Source: Candidatus Poribacteria bacterium (GTDB lineage Bacteria; Poribacteria; WGA-4E; B28-G17). From it: 20,560 nt of DNA. Of this stretch, positions 7,726-14,962 are shown piece by piece. How positions within the stretch are numbered: position 1 is the stretch's first letter; every line of letters starts with the position of its first letter. The position numbers and the translations under genes were made by a program. Location of the stretch: positions 1-20,560 of the forward strand of contig QNBQ01000001.1 of the NCBI GenBank assembly GCA_003645735.1, in the 5' to 3' direction. The notes beneath the pieces were generated by a model, which was given only the letters and a program-made list of their open reading frames with translations, ran no database searches and was not told the DNA's origin.

Positions 7726-8678
7726 CGGCTTTCGCCCTCGCTTTTCATCAAGAGCTCGATCTCCCTGACGTTGGCCAGGTATTCGGGGGCGTTGGTCAGC
7801 TCGTAAGCCTTTTTGAAGGCTTTGAGCGCCGTCTCGTAGTCGTCCAGGAAGAACCTGTTTATCTTGCCGATCCACTCCCACGCCTCGGCGTCGTTTGGGT
7901 CGATCTCAACGACCTTCTCGTAGATCTCCAGCGCCTTGAGGTAGTCCCTGTATCCCGTCTGATAGGTCTCCGCCTTCTTTTTGAGGTAGTCGACGAGCTG
8001 GGAGGTCAGCTCTTTGTAATCGGGCCTGAGGGAGTATCCCTCCTCGAGTATCGCTATGGCTTCGTCGAGCTTGCCCTGATCGTAAAGCAGCCTCCCCAGC
8101 TGGAGCCTGGCCATCAGGCCGTAGGGGTAATCGTCGAGCAGCGGCTGCTTCAGATCGGGGTCGCCCTCTATAGCTGCCCTGAGCTCCTCCTCGGCCCTCG
8201 CCGGATCGATCGCCTGGAGGTTGACCCCCAGATAGTAGTGAGCCTCGGGGTTGAGGGGATCGATGCTCAGGACGAGCTCATACTCCCTGTTCGCCCCCTC
8301 GATATCCCCCTCGAGGCCGAGTATCCTGGCCTTAAGCAGCCTGGCCTGGACGTTACGGGGGTCGCGCTCGATTATCCGGTCGATCTCGACCTCGGCGTCC
8401 TTGACCCACTTGTTCAGGTAGTAGACCAGCGCGATGTTGAACCTCGCCTGGGGGGAGTCGGGGTCTTTCAGCCTGGCGTGCCAGCTGAGGATCATGAAAT
8501 CGGCAGTTTTGCCCTCCCGGAAGGCCTCCCACGCCTTTTGGAGCAGCTCGGAGGCGCTGGAGGTCGGGAGGGCCCGATCGACCCGGCTCAGGGTGAGGCC
8601 CAGGTATGCGGTGAGGATGAAGAGGGCGAGCAGGCCGATCTCGACCGCCCTCTCCACCCTCACCTTTCCGAACCGCAT
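7722..8678 (-). CDS. Membrane-anchored tetratricopeptide-repeat protein
   Basis: This is a 318-residue protein. A basic N-terminus and one hydrophobic helix (about 11-30) act as an uncleaved anchor, so the rest probably faces the periplasm. Several TPR-like units follow. Clear ones are near 110-145 (ILGLEGDIEGANREYELVLSIDP), 190-220 (LGRLLYDQGKLDEAIAILEEGYSLRP), 245-275 (ALEIYEKVVEIDPNDAEAWEWIG) and 280-300. TPR domains bind partner proteins; no enzymatic motif is seen. The ATG at 8678 lies 5 nt after the upstream gene's stop, with AGGTGAGG as ribosome binding site. An in-frame ATG at 8765 would only add non-conserved residues inside the upstream gene. Pairing suggests it works with the squalene-cyclase-fold protein. 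Confidence 0.85.
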   Translation of the reverse strand: MRFGKVRVERAVEIGLLALFILTAYLGLTLSRVDRALPTSSASELLQKAWEAFREGKTADFMILSWHARLKDPDSPQARFNIALVYYLNKWVKDAEVEIDRIIERDPRNVQARLLKARILGLEGDIEGANREYELVLSIDPLNPEAHYYLGVNLQAIDPARAEEELRAAIEGDPDLKQPLLDDYPYGLMARLQLGRLLYDQGKLDEAIAILEEGYSLRPDYKELTSQLVDYLKKKAETYQTGYRDYLKALEIYEKVVEIDPNDAEAWEWIGKINRFFLDDYETALKAFKKAYELTNAPEYLANVREIELLMKSEGESR

Positions 8679-8683
8679 GATCC

Positions 8684-9811
8684 TCACCTTCCCTCCTCGG
8701 GGAAGCCCGCCTCCAGGGCCAGCACGGCGTAGGCGGTCACGAGCACCGGATCGGTCTCCCACCACCTGGACTCCTCGTTGACCCAGAACCCCTCGGGCTT
8801 TTGAAGCTCGGCGAGCTTATCGACCAGCTCGGCATACCAGTCGTGCTTCACCCCTCTATAATCCTCGATGATCCTCTCCCCGTATGCCGCGAGAGCCTTG
8901 GCCATCGTGTGGTAGTGGTAATAAAGCCCCTGCTTTCCTATCGGGTAGTTTTCGTCCAGGGAGTAATGCTGCCTGATCCACCTGACGGCGGCCTGGACCC
9001 TGGGGTCGTCCTTGGAGACGTTCGCGTATATAAAGCTGAGCAGGCCGGCGTAGGTCATGGAGGCGTAGGAGCGGGGCCTGCCGTTTTCGTCCTTCCCGGC
9101 CTTGCTTTCCCCGTCCGGCGCGTAGACGAACCCACCGTCGTCGCCCGCCCAGGGTTGATCGTTTGTCTCGCTGTAGTTCTGGCATCTTTCGATGAACTTT
9201 ATCGCCTTCTGCCACAGCGGATCGTCCGCCGGCAGGCCGCTTTCTTTCAAGGCCTGGAGGGCGAAGTTGAGGTTGGACATATCTCCCCTCATCGTCCCGG
9301 CCTTGGCAGCTGATGCGCCGTATCCTATGCCGCCGTATCTGTAGTCGTCGGGCGTGATCCCTTCCCCTTCATCGAGCTGGCTCTTCTTCAACCATTCGCG
9401 CGCCCTGGCTATCACATCGGCGTATTTCGGGTTTTTGGTGGCGACCAGGGCCATGAGGGCTACAGAGGTCTCGTAGTTCGGGAGCGGCGTCTCGGCCTCC
9501 TTGTTGTAAATCGAGCCGTCCTCGTTCTGGTGTTTGAGGATGAACTTCACGGCTCTGCTTATGAACGGGCCGCTCTCCTCGGTGTATTTGCCGAGGGGAT
9601 GGCGCAGGAAGGCGGCCACCACGAGGCCGGTTATGCCGACGTGATGTCTGTATGAGCCGTCATCCTCCTGCTGCGTGCTTAGCCATTTGAGCCCCTTGTC
9701 GATCAACTCCAACGCCTTGGCCTTCACGTCCTCCTCCCCGGCCGAGGCGGGGAAGGGGATGAGAAGGGCGAGGATCAACAGGGCCGATGCCGCCGTCCAA
9801 GCCAACCTCAT
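8684..9811 (-). CDS. Secreted prenyltransferase/squalene-cyclase-fold repeat protein
   Basis: This is a 375-residue protein with a signal peptide (hydrophobic 7-19, likely cut after ASA at 24). The mature part has repeated QxxDGS-type turns between helices (QQEDDGSY, HQNEDGSI, AGDDGGFV, LQKPEGFW), the mark of the alpha/alpha-barrel shared by squalene cyclases, prenyltransferase beta subunits and alpha-2-macroglobulin thioester domains. I see no DxDD cyclase motif, so hopanoid cyclisation is unlikely, and the protein is too short for a full squalene-hopene cyclase. Similar secreted proteins are frequent in Planctomycetes and Poribacteria and are uncharacterised. The ATG has GGGAGGTG upstream. 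The TPR gene follows 5 nt after the stop. Confidence 0.85.
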   Translation of the reverse strand: MRLAWTAASALLILALLIPFPASAGEEDVKAKALELIDKGLKWLSTQQEDDGSYRHHVGITGLVVAAFLRHPLGKYTEESGPFISRAVKFILKHQNEDGSIYNKEAETPLPNYETSVALMALVATKNPKYADVIARAREWLKKSQLDEGEGITPDDYRYGGIGYGASAAKAGTMRGDMSNLNFALQALKESGLPADDPLWQKAIKFIERCQNYSETNDQPWAGDDGGFVYAPDGESKAGKDENGRPRSYASMTYAGLLSFIYANVSKDDPRVQAAVRWIRQHYSLDENYPIGKQGLYYHYHTMAKALAAYGERIIEDYRGVKHDWYAELVDKLAELQKPEGFWVNEESRWWETDPVLVTAYAVLALEAGFPEEGR

Positions 9812-9985
9812 CGCTCACACCTCCCATTTTTATTGGGTTTCCACCGAAGTGCACGATTTCGTGCACCCCGTGCCGCCGAACTGCCCCAAATCGTGCACCT
9901 GGGGATCGGAAAAGCCCGAAACCATTCGATTCGTTCGAACTCCTCCTATGGGATTAGGGGCAAATTCCGTGCCAACCGGTTCACA
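9812..9985. other. Intergenic region between the aldolase and cyclase-fold genes
   Basis: This 174-nt gap on the minus strand holds no gene that I can support. It contains the inverted-repeat element at 9849-9898, a short palindrome AACCGGTT at 9974-9981, and the ribosome binding site of the downstream gene. I see no T-tract terminator and no convincing promoter, so whether the aldolase and the cyclase-fold gene are co-transcribed is open. Confidence 0.6.
9849..9898. repeat. 50-bp element with 11-bp inverted repeats and an internal palindrome
   Basis: GTGCACGATTT at 9849-9859 is the exact reverse complement of AAATCGTGCAC at 9888-9898. The left end is also part of a self-contained palindrome, GTGCACGATTTCGTGCAC at 9849-9866 (8-bp arms, 2-nt centre). 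The motif TCGTGCAC or its complement thus occurs three times in 50 bp. It could be a regulator binding site, a REP-like dispersed element or an mRNA structure. No target-site duplication is evident. Confidence 0.7.
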
Positions 9986-10825
9986 TCAGGTTCTCCCGCT
10001 CGACCCCAGGGCGTCCATGATCTCCAGCGCCTTGGCCTTGACCGCCTCCCTTCCCTCCCCCATGAGCCTGTGATATGAGATCGCCCATCCCTCCCTTTCG
10101 ACCGCCCGTCTCATCCCCTCGACCGCCGAGACGAACAGGTCGGTCGCGATGTTTACCTTCCTCACCCCCAGCTCCACGGCCCTCCGAAGCTGATCGCAGG
10201 GGGTTCCCGAGCCGCCGTGCAAGACCAGCGGGAGGCCCGTTTTGGATCTGATCGCCTTCAACCTCTCGAAATCGAGCTGTGGCCTCCTCTTGTAGATTCC
10301 GTGGGCCGTCCCCACCGCGACGGCGAGCAAATCGACATTTGTCTCCCGGGCGAACTCAGCTGCCTGGTCCGGATCGGTCAGCCGATCCTCGGTCGACGGA
10401 CGGGCCGCGCTCCCGACGTGGCCTATCTCCCCCTCTATGGGCAGGCCAGCCATATGGGCTATTTCCGCGGCTGCCCTGGTCAGCCTGAGGTTTTCGGGGT
10501 ATGGGTCGAGGGATCTATCGATCATGACGGAGTGGAACCCCAGTTTGATCGCTTTGACTATCTGCTCCAAGCTCTCCCCGTGGTCCAGGTGGACGAGGGC
10601 GGGGACGCGGCAGATCTTGGCCGCCCCGAAGGCCAGCTTTATGAGCAGAAGGCCGGCCCGGTCCTCCAAAACCCCCCTCCATATCTGGAGGATGATCGGG
10701 GATCCGACCTCCTCGGCCGCCTGAACGACGGCCAGGAGGTTGTGGGTGTCGGTGATGTTGAAGGCCGGGACGGCGAAACTTTCCCTTTCGGCCTCCTCCA
10801 TCAGCTCCTTGAGAGACACAACCAT
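9986..10825 (-). CDS. Class II fructose-bisphosphate/tagatose-bisphosphate-type aldolase
   Basis: This is a 279-residue zinc aldolase that would reversibly split a ketose 1,6-bisphosphate into dihydroxyacetone phosphate and an aldehyde. Conserved parts are FAVPAFN near 17-23, HLDHG at 79-83 (catalytic D81, zinc ligand H82), EGEIG at 131-135, AVGTAHG with zinc ligand H175, LHGGSG with zinc ligand H203, and the phosphate-binding NIATDL at 225-230. Substrate specificity among Fba, GatY, KbaY or a more distant member cannot be read from this. I chose the ATG at 10825 because it sits 8 nt after AAAGGGG and begins the conserved VSLKELMEEA helix. An upstream in-frame ATG at 10882 would fall upstream of the predicted transcription start. 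Confidence 0.92.
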   Translation of the reverse strand: MVVSLKELMEEAERESFAVPAFNITDTHNLLAVVQAAEEVGSPIILQIWRGVLEDRAGLLLIKLAFGAAKICRVPALVHLDHGESLEQIVKAIKLGFHSVMIDRSLDPYPENLRLTRAAAEIAHMAGLPIEGEIGHVGSAARPSTEDRLTDPDQAAEFARETNVDLLAVAVGTAHGIYKRRPQLDFERLKAIRSKTGLPLVLHGGSGTPCDQLRRAVELGVRKVNIATDLFVSAVEGMRRAVEREGWAISYHRLMGEGREAVKAKALEIMDALGSSGRT

Positions 10826-10860
10826 CCCATCGACCCCTTTCCGCCGTTCTCCAACACCAC

Positions 10861-10889
10861 AGTTTACAACACCCCTTCTCACCTGTCAA
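10861..10889 (-). promoter_or_regulatory. Promoter of the aldolase gene
   Basis: On the minus strand a perfect TTGACA (10889-10884) is followed after 17 nt by TAAACT (10866-10861). Predicted start is near 10854, about 29 nt upstream of the aldolase ATG. It is back to back with the dprA promoter. Confidence 0.65.
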
Positions 10890-10899
10890 CGCCGGGCTG

Positions 10900-10928
10900 T
10901 TGAATTTGATCGAGAGATGTGTTATACT
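10900..10928 (+). promoter_or_regulatory. Promoter of dprA
   Basis: TTGAAT (10900-10905), 17-nt spacer, TATACT (10923-10928). Transcription would begin around 10935-10939, that is at or just before the dprA ATG at 10939. Confidence 0.7.
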
Positions 10929-10938
10929 GAAGCTTTGG

Positions 10939-11802
10939 ATGGAGGAGGTTTGGGCGCTGGCTCTTTCACAACTTGTGGATAGGAAGCTGTTGAGCCGCCG
11001 GCGAGCGAGGAGGTTTCTGGAGCGGCGGTCGGGGGAGATGGAAGTTTTTCTGAGGGGATCGGGGATCGAGCTGAGGTCGCTCGAGATCGAGCTCGAAAGG
11101 CTGAAGAGGGCGGGGATCGAGGTGATACCGATCACATCCCCCGCCTATCCGCCCCAGCTCAGGCGCTTAAGCTCCGCCCCTCCGGCCCTGTTCAAGATGG
11201 GCGGCTGCGATCTGATCGGCAGATCAGTGGCGATCGTCGGGACCCGGACCCCCTCCTCGGAGGGGAAGCGGATCGCGAGGGAGCTGTCGGGCCTGTTCTG
11301 TAGGTCGGGCTTCGTTGTGGTGAGCGGGCTGGCCTTGGGGGTGGATGGCGAGGCTCACAGGGGCGCCATAGAGGTCGGCGGCGTGACCGCGGCGGTGTTG
11401 GGGTGCGATCTTGGGAGGATCTATCCCCCTCAACATAGGGGGCTTGCGCGCCTCATCGTCTCGCGGCGCGGTGCGCTGATAAGCGAACATTTCGAGGCCG
11501 AGCCCACCCCGGAGAACTTGATCGCCAGGAACAGGCTGATAGCCGGGCTTGCCGAGCTGTTAGTGGCCGTCGAGCCCGAAAGGGGAGCCATGAGCGCCGC
11601 CCGGTTCGCCCTTGCCCAGGGGAAACCCGTCTTCATTCTGCAGCGGCTCCGATCCCGGCGCTCGGCCATCAGAACCGAGGATGGGTTTTACCTCCTGAAC
11701 GTATATCGGTTCGGATCAAGCGAATCGCTTTTCGATCTCATCCTCCGGAAGGCGAGGGAAAAGGCCGCCGGTTCTCTTTACAAAAGGGTTGGAGTTTGGT
11801 AA
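10939..11802 (+). CDS. dprA: DNA-processing protein DprA (Smf)
   Basis: DprA binds incoming single-stranded DNA during natural transformation and loads RecA. The 287-residue protein has an N-terminal helical region and the Rossmann-like DprA domain from about 60: VAIVGTRTPSSEGKRIA at 97-113, VVSGLALGVDGEAHRGAI at 127-144, AAVLGCDLGRIYPP, GALISE at 178-183 and ARNRLIAGLAELLVAVE at 196-212. The C-terminal winged helix seen in many DprA proteins is not evident, which is common. The ATG at 10939 gives the typical MEEVWALALSQL start. A TTG at 10900 in the same frame is the -35 box itself and unlikely. No ribosome binding site precedes the ATG, so a leaderless mRNA is likely. Confidence 0.93.
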   Translation: MEEVWALALSQLVDRKLLSRRRARRFLERRSGEMEVFLRGSGIELRSLEIELERLKRAGIEVIPITSPAYPPQLRRLSSAPPALFKMGGCDLIGRSVAIVGTRTPSSEGKRIARELSGLFCRSGFVVVSGLALGVDGEAHRGAIEVGGVTAAVLGCDLGRIYPPQHRGLARLIVSRRGALISEHFEAEPTPENLIARNRLIAGLAELLVAVEPERGAMSAARFALAQGKPVFILQRLRSRRSAIRTEDGFYLLNVYRFGSSESLFDLILRKAREKAAGSLYKRVGVW

Positions 11803-11906
11803 ACTTAAAGAAAGCCCTTCAAAAGGGGGTGAAACCGGGAGGAGTTGAGGCCATCGAGTTCCGAAGGCGCTGATCCGGCCGGAAGACGAGGATGGAAGGA
11901 CAGGGG

Positions 11907-11935
11907 TTGCTTTTAAGGCCCAGATGAGTTAAAAT
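11907..11935 (+). promoter_or_regulatory. Promoter of the Ig-like lipoprotein gene
   Basis: TTGCTT (11907-11912), 17-nt spacer, TAAAAT (11930-11935). Predicted start is near 11942, about 43 nt before the ATG. The 182-nt gap after dprA otherwise shows only a weak 5-bp hairpin (11815-11827) without a T tract. Confidence 0.6.
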
Positions 11936-11984
11936 CCTTAAATGTCCCGGAAAACCAAAAAACCTAACGTAGAGAGGTGTGGAG

Positions 11985-12677
11985 ATGAGGAGAATAAGAA
12001 CAATCCTGCCTCTGACGCTTATCGCCGCCCTCACCGCCGGCATACTCATCCTGATGGCGGGGTGTGCTGAGGAGAAAGAGGCCGCCAAGCTGGTCAGCAC
12101 CAACCCGCCGGACGGCGGCGAGCTTTTCGCCAACGCCGAGCTTGTGATGACCTTCGATAAGGACGTCAAAGAGGTCACGGTCAACGGCACGCCCGCCAAG
12201 GTCGAGGGCGCCATCGCCAAATGGATTCCCCAGGAGGCGGGCATAACCGAGGGCAAGCAGACCCTGAAGATCGAGTGGACGGATGTGGACGATCAGACCG
12301 GCTCCGCTGAGATCACGTTAACGATCAAAGCGCCGGATGTCACCCCGCCCGAGGTGGTCGAGGTCAGCGTCAAGGACGGCGCCACCGATGTCGATCCCGA
12401 CAAGCTCAACACCGACGGCATCACCGTCAAGTTCTCCGAGCCGATCGACACCAAGAAGAGCGCCGATTGCGTCAAGCTGACCCTGGAGGACGGCACGGTG
12501 CTGGCCTGGGCGCTCGAGTGGAGCGAGGACAAAACCACGGCCACGCTGACGCCCACGCCCGGCGCTGAGGCGACCTTCGAGACCAAATACATCCTCATCA
12601 TCTCCGGCTACTACGACCCCGCCGGCAACGAGGGCGCCGAGAAGAAGGTGACCTTCACGACCAAGGCCAAGGAGTAA
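11985..12677 (+). CDS. Lipoprotein with two bacterial Ig-like (SbsA/Big_5-type) domains
   Basis: This is a 230-residue exported protein. A basic N-terminus and hydrophobic stretch end in LMAGC, a lipobox with Cys27 as the acylated residue; Met at -3 is slightly unusual. Two beta-sandwich domains follow. The first is at about 36-115 (LVSTNPPDGGELFANAELVMTFDKDV) and the second at about 120-228 (PPEVVEVSVKDGATDVDP, ITVKFSEPID, ILIISGYYDPAGN). The pattern of P-x-x-G, hydrophobic-x-F-[SD]-x-[PD]-[IV] and GxxDxAGN is typical of SbsA Ig-like/Big_5 domains of cell-surface proteins. It has no catalytic motif and is probably a structural or binding protein. The ATG has GAGAGG 8 nt upstream. A strong terminator follows. 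Confidence 0.85.
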   Translation: MRRIRTILPLTLIAALTAGILILMAGCAEEKEAAKLVSTNPPDGGELFANAELVMTFDKDVKEVTVNGTPAKVEGAIAKWIPQEAGITEGKQTLKIEWTDVDDQTGSAEITLTIKAPDVTPPEVVEVSVKDGATDVDPDKLNTDGITVKFSEPIDTKKSADCVKLTLEDGTVLAWALEWSEDKTTATLTPTPGAEATFETKYILIISGYYDPAGNEGAEKKVTFTTKAKE

Positions 12678-12702
12678 TGGCTCAAAAGCCTTCGAAATCC
12701 TG

Positions 12703-12743
12703 AGAGGGGCAGCATGTCGCCCGACATGCTGCCCCTTTTCTTT
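12703..12743 (+). terminator. Intrinsic terminator after the Ig-like lipoprotein gene
   Basis: GGGGCAGCATGTCG (12706-12719) and its exact complement (12722-12735) form a 14-bp perfect arm pair with a 2-nt centre, in practice a tetraloop. It is followed by TTTTCTTT at 12736-12743. Only about 18 nt remain before the ATG of the ABC binding-protein gene, so this structure also controls entry into the ABC operon from upstream. Confidence 0.85.
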
Positions 12744-12761
12744 GAACGAGGGGGGAGCGAG

Positions 12762-14093
12762 ATGAGGAGAGCTTTAACGGCGCTCATAGCCTTATGCATT
12801 CTGATCCCCTTCCCCGCCGCCCCCGCCGAGGAGAAGGTGACCCTCACGATCATGTGGGCCGATTGGGAGCCGGCGCACCTGTTGCTGAAGCTGGCCGAGG
12901 AGTTCACAAAGGAGACCGGCATAGAGGTGAGGGGGAACTTCGTCCCGTGGCCCCAATATCACGACAAGATGTTCGTCGAGTTCGCATCCCGCAAGACGAG
13001 CTTCGACATCTGCTTGCCCGACAGCCAGTGGATCGGCGAGGCGGTCGAGGGAGGGCATCTGTTGGAGCTGACCGATTGGATCAAGGAGAAGGTCGATCTG
13101 AACAACTACCCGGAGATGGTGATCAAATCATACAGCGAATACCCGGACGGATCGGGCAGGTATTACGGCGTGCCCGGACTGCTGGACTTCGTCCTCTTCG
13201 CATACCGCAAGGATCTGTTCGAGGACCCCAAGGAGAAGGAGGAGTTCAAAAAACGCTACGGTTACGAGCTGAAGGTTCCGGAGACCTGGGAGCAGCTGAG
13301 GGATATAGCTGAGTTCTTCACCAGGCCGGAGCAAAACCTTTATGGGATAGCGATGTGGCAGGCGCCGCTTGCCACGGCCGGGCTTGTGGACGAGTTCTTG
13401 GGGCTGTTTTGGTCCAAGGGCGGGAGGCTGTGGAGCGGGTATGAGGACAAGAAGGTCGTCGGCTACCTGAACGACGAGGCGGGCTATGAGGCGGCGAAGC
13501 TGTGGGTCGAGCTCTACAAGTTCCACCCGCCCGGCGCGGCCAACTACAGCGTCGATGAGGTTCTGACGGCGATGCAGCAGGGGCTCGTGGCGATGGCGGC
13601 GATCTATGCCGCCTTCTACCCGGCTCTCACCGACCCCAAAAAGAGCAGATACGCCGACAAAATCGGTTTCTTCATGTCGCCGGCCGCCGTCGATCCGTCC
13701 GGCAAAAAGCACCACTACGTCCAGCTCGGCGGGCAGGGGATGTCCATATCGGCCTACACCCCTCACAAGGAGGAGGCGCTCAAATTCCTGGAGTGGTGGA
13801 TAAGGGAGGAGACGCAGTGGAAGTTCGCCGAGGCCGGACAGATCACGCCGGACAAGCGGGTGGTGTATGACGACCGGTTCCTGAAGCTGGCCCCTATAAA
13901 CGAGGTGGTGCGCAAAAGCCTGCCGCTGCTGAGGGACTTCTGGGAGATACCGGAATACAACGAGATGGCCGAATACATGTCGAGGAAGCTGAACCAGGCC
14001 TGTCTGGGCCAGATAACGCCCAAAGAGGCGATGGACGATATAGCGCGCAGACATGAGGAGATCCTGAGGGCCGCCGGATATTACGGGAGATGA
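12762..14093 (+). CDS. Extracellular solute-binding protein of a CUT1-type ABC importer
   Basis: This is a 443-residue periplasmic binding protein. The signal peptide (1-22) ends in APA before EEKVTLTIMWADWEP. The mature protein follows the SBP_bac_1/8 plan: a first strand TLTIMWADWE, then GIEVRGNFVPW, the DICLPDSQWIGEAVEGGHLLELTDW segment, the hinge area around YYGVPGLLDFVLFAYRKDLFED, and AMQQGLVAMAAIYAAFYPAL. The C-terminal helical part includes EALKFLEWWIREETQWKFAEAGQITP. Such proteins bind sugars, polyols or glycerol phosphates; the ligand is not readable here. The ATG has AGGGGGGAG 4 nt upstream. An upstream in-frame ATG at 12714 lies inside the terminator stem and is rejected. Translation is coupled to the first permease by ATGA. 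Confidence 0.93.
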   Translation: MRRALTALIALCILIPFPAAPAEEKVTLTIMWADWEPAHLLLKLAEEFTKETGIEVRGNFVPWPQYHDKMFVEFASRKTSFDICLPDSQWIGEAVEGGHLLELTDWIKEKVDLNNYPEMVIKSYSEYPDGSGRYYGVPGLLDFVLFAYRKDLFEDPKEKEEFKKRYGYELKVPETWEQLRDIAEFFTRPEQNLYGIAMWQAPLATAGLVDEFLGLFWSKGGRLWSGYEDKKVVGYLNDEAGYEAAKLWVELYKFHPPGAANYSVDEVLTAMQQGLVAMAAIYAAFYPALTDPKKSRYADKIGFFMSPAAVDPSGKKHHYVQLGGQGMSISAYTPHKEEALKFLEWWIREETQWKFAEAGQITPDKRVVYDDRFLKLAPINEVVRKSLPLLRDFWEIPEYNEMAEYMSRKLNQACLGQITPKEAMDDIARRHEEILRAAGYYGR

Positions 14094-14962
14094 GGATAGG
14101 CGACACCGGCCTCAAATGGCTTTTCCTAGCCCCGACCCTTCTCCTCCTGCTCTTCATCGTCGTCTTCCCGCTGATCTGGTCGCTGGGCCTGAGCTTCTGC
14201 AAGTATAACGCGACCAGGGACGAGCCGCCCCTGTTCGTCGGCCTCCAGAACTACAGGCGGCTCCTCTCATCTCCCGACGTCTGGCGGAGGTTCACGGTGA
14301 CAGGCCGGTATGTGCTGCTGGCCGTCGCCGGGGAGTTCGCCCTGGGCTTCGGGCTGGCGCTGCTGCTCAACAGGCGGTTCTACGGCAAAGGGCTTATCAC
14401 CACCCTCTTCCTGCTGCCCATGATGTTCTCGCCGGTGGTCATCGGGACCTTCTTCAGGTTCATGCTCGACCCGAACTGGGGGATAGTGGATCACGTTCTG
14501 AGCAAGCTGGGGCTCCCCAGGATAGCCTGGACCAGCGACCCCAGGTTCGCCATCTACTCGCTCGTCATATGCGACGTGTGGATCTGGACGCCCTTCATGA
14601 TCCTCATGACGCTGGCCGGCCTTTCGACGGTTCCCCCCTACCTCTATGAGGCCGCGGAGATCGACAGGGCGTCGTGGTGGCTCAAGTTCAGGTATATAAC
14701 CCTGCCGCACATAGCCCCGATACTGATACTGGCGCTTCTCTTCAGGACGATGGACGCCATCAGGTTCTTCGACCAGGTCTATGTGTTGACGGGGGGCGGT
14801 CCGGGGGAGGTCACCGAGACCGTCCCCTTCTACATCTACAAGGTCGCCTTTTCCTACTGGAGGACGGGCGAGTCCTGCGCCCTGGCCTACATACTGGTGA
14901 TCGTGATCATCGGCCTCAGCTCCATCTACATCCACTACCTCAACAAGGTGAGGGGGAGATGA
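14090..14962 (+). CDS. ABC importer permease 1 (MalF/UgpA/LacF-like)
   Basis: This is a 290-residue inner-membrane permease of the CUT1 class. It has a first helix at about 9-34 (WLFLAPTLLLLLFIVVFPLIWSL) and five further hydrophobic segments, six in all. The cytoplasmic EAA loop, YEAAEIDRASWWLKFRYITLP (186-206), docks on the ATPase, and the C-terminal half ends in the usual VLTGGGPGEVTETVPFYIY. The ATG overlaps the stop of the binding protein as ATGA, and its own stop overlaps the next permease the same way, so the three genes are translationally coupled. It forms the pore with permease 2. Confidence 0.95.
   Translation: MRIGDTGLKWLFLAPTLLLLLFIVVFPLIWSLGLSFCKYNATRDEPPLFVGLQNYRRLLSSPDVWRRFTVTGRYVLLAVAGEFALGFGLALLLNRRFYGKGLITTLFLLPMMFSPVVIGTFFRFMLDPNWGIVDHVLSKLGLPRIAWTSDPRFAIYSLVICDVWIWTPFMILMTLAGLSTVPPYLYEAAEIDRASWWLKFRYITLPHIAPILILALLFRTMDAIRFFDQVYVLTGGGPGEVTETVPFYIYKVAFSYWRTGESCALAYILVIVIIGLSSIYIHYLNKVRGR

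Noticed and set aside
7644..8732. 362-codon plus-strand frame opposite the TPR gene
   Set aside because: The opposite strand encodes clear TPR motifs and a membrane anchor, while this frame gives no recognisable protein.
8684..9811. Squalene-hopene cyclase
   Set aside because: No DxDD motif, about half the expected length, and a signal peptide; only the fold is shared.
11815..11827. Small hairpin CCCTT-CAA-AAGGG after dprA as a terminator
   Set aside because: The stem is only 5 bp and no T tract follows on the plus strand.
13128..14054. 308-codon minus-strand frame opposite the binding-protein gene
   Set aside because: The plus strand is unmistakably a solute-binding protein; this frame is its complement shadow.
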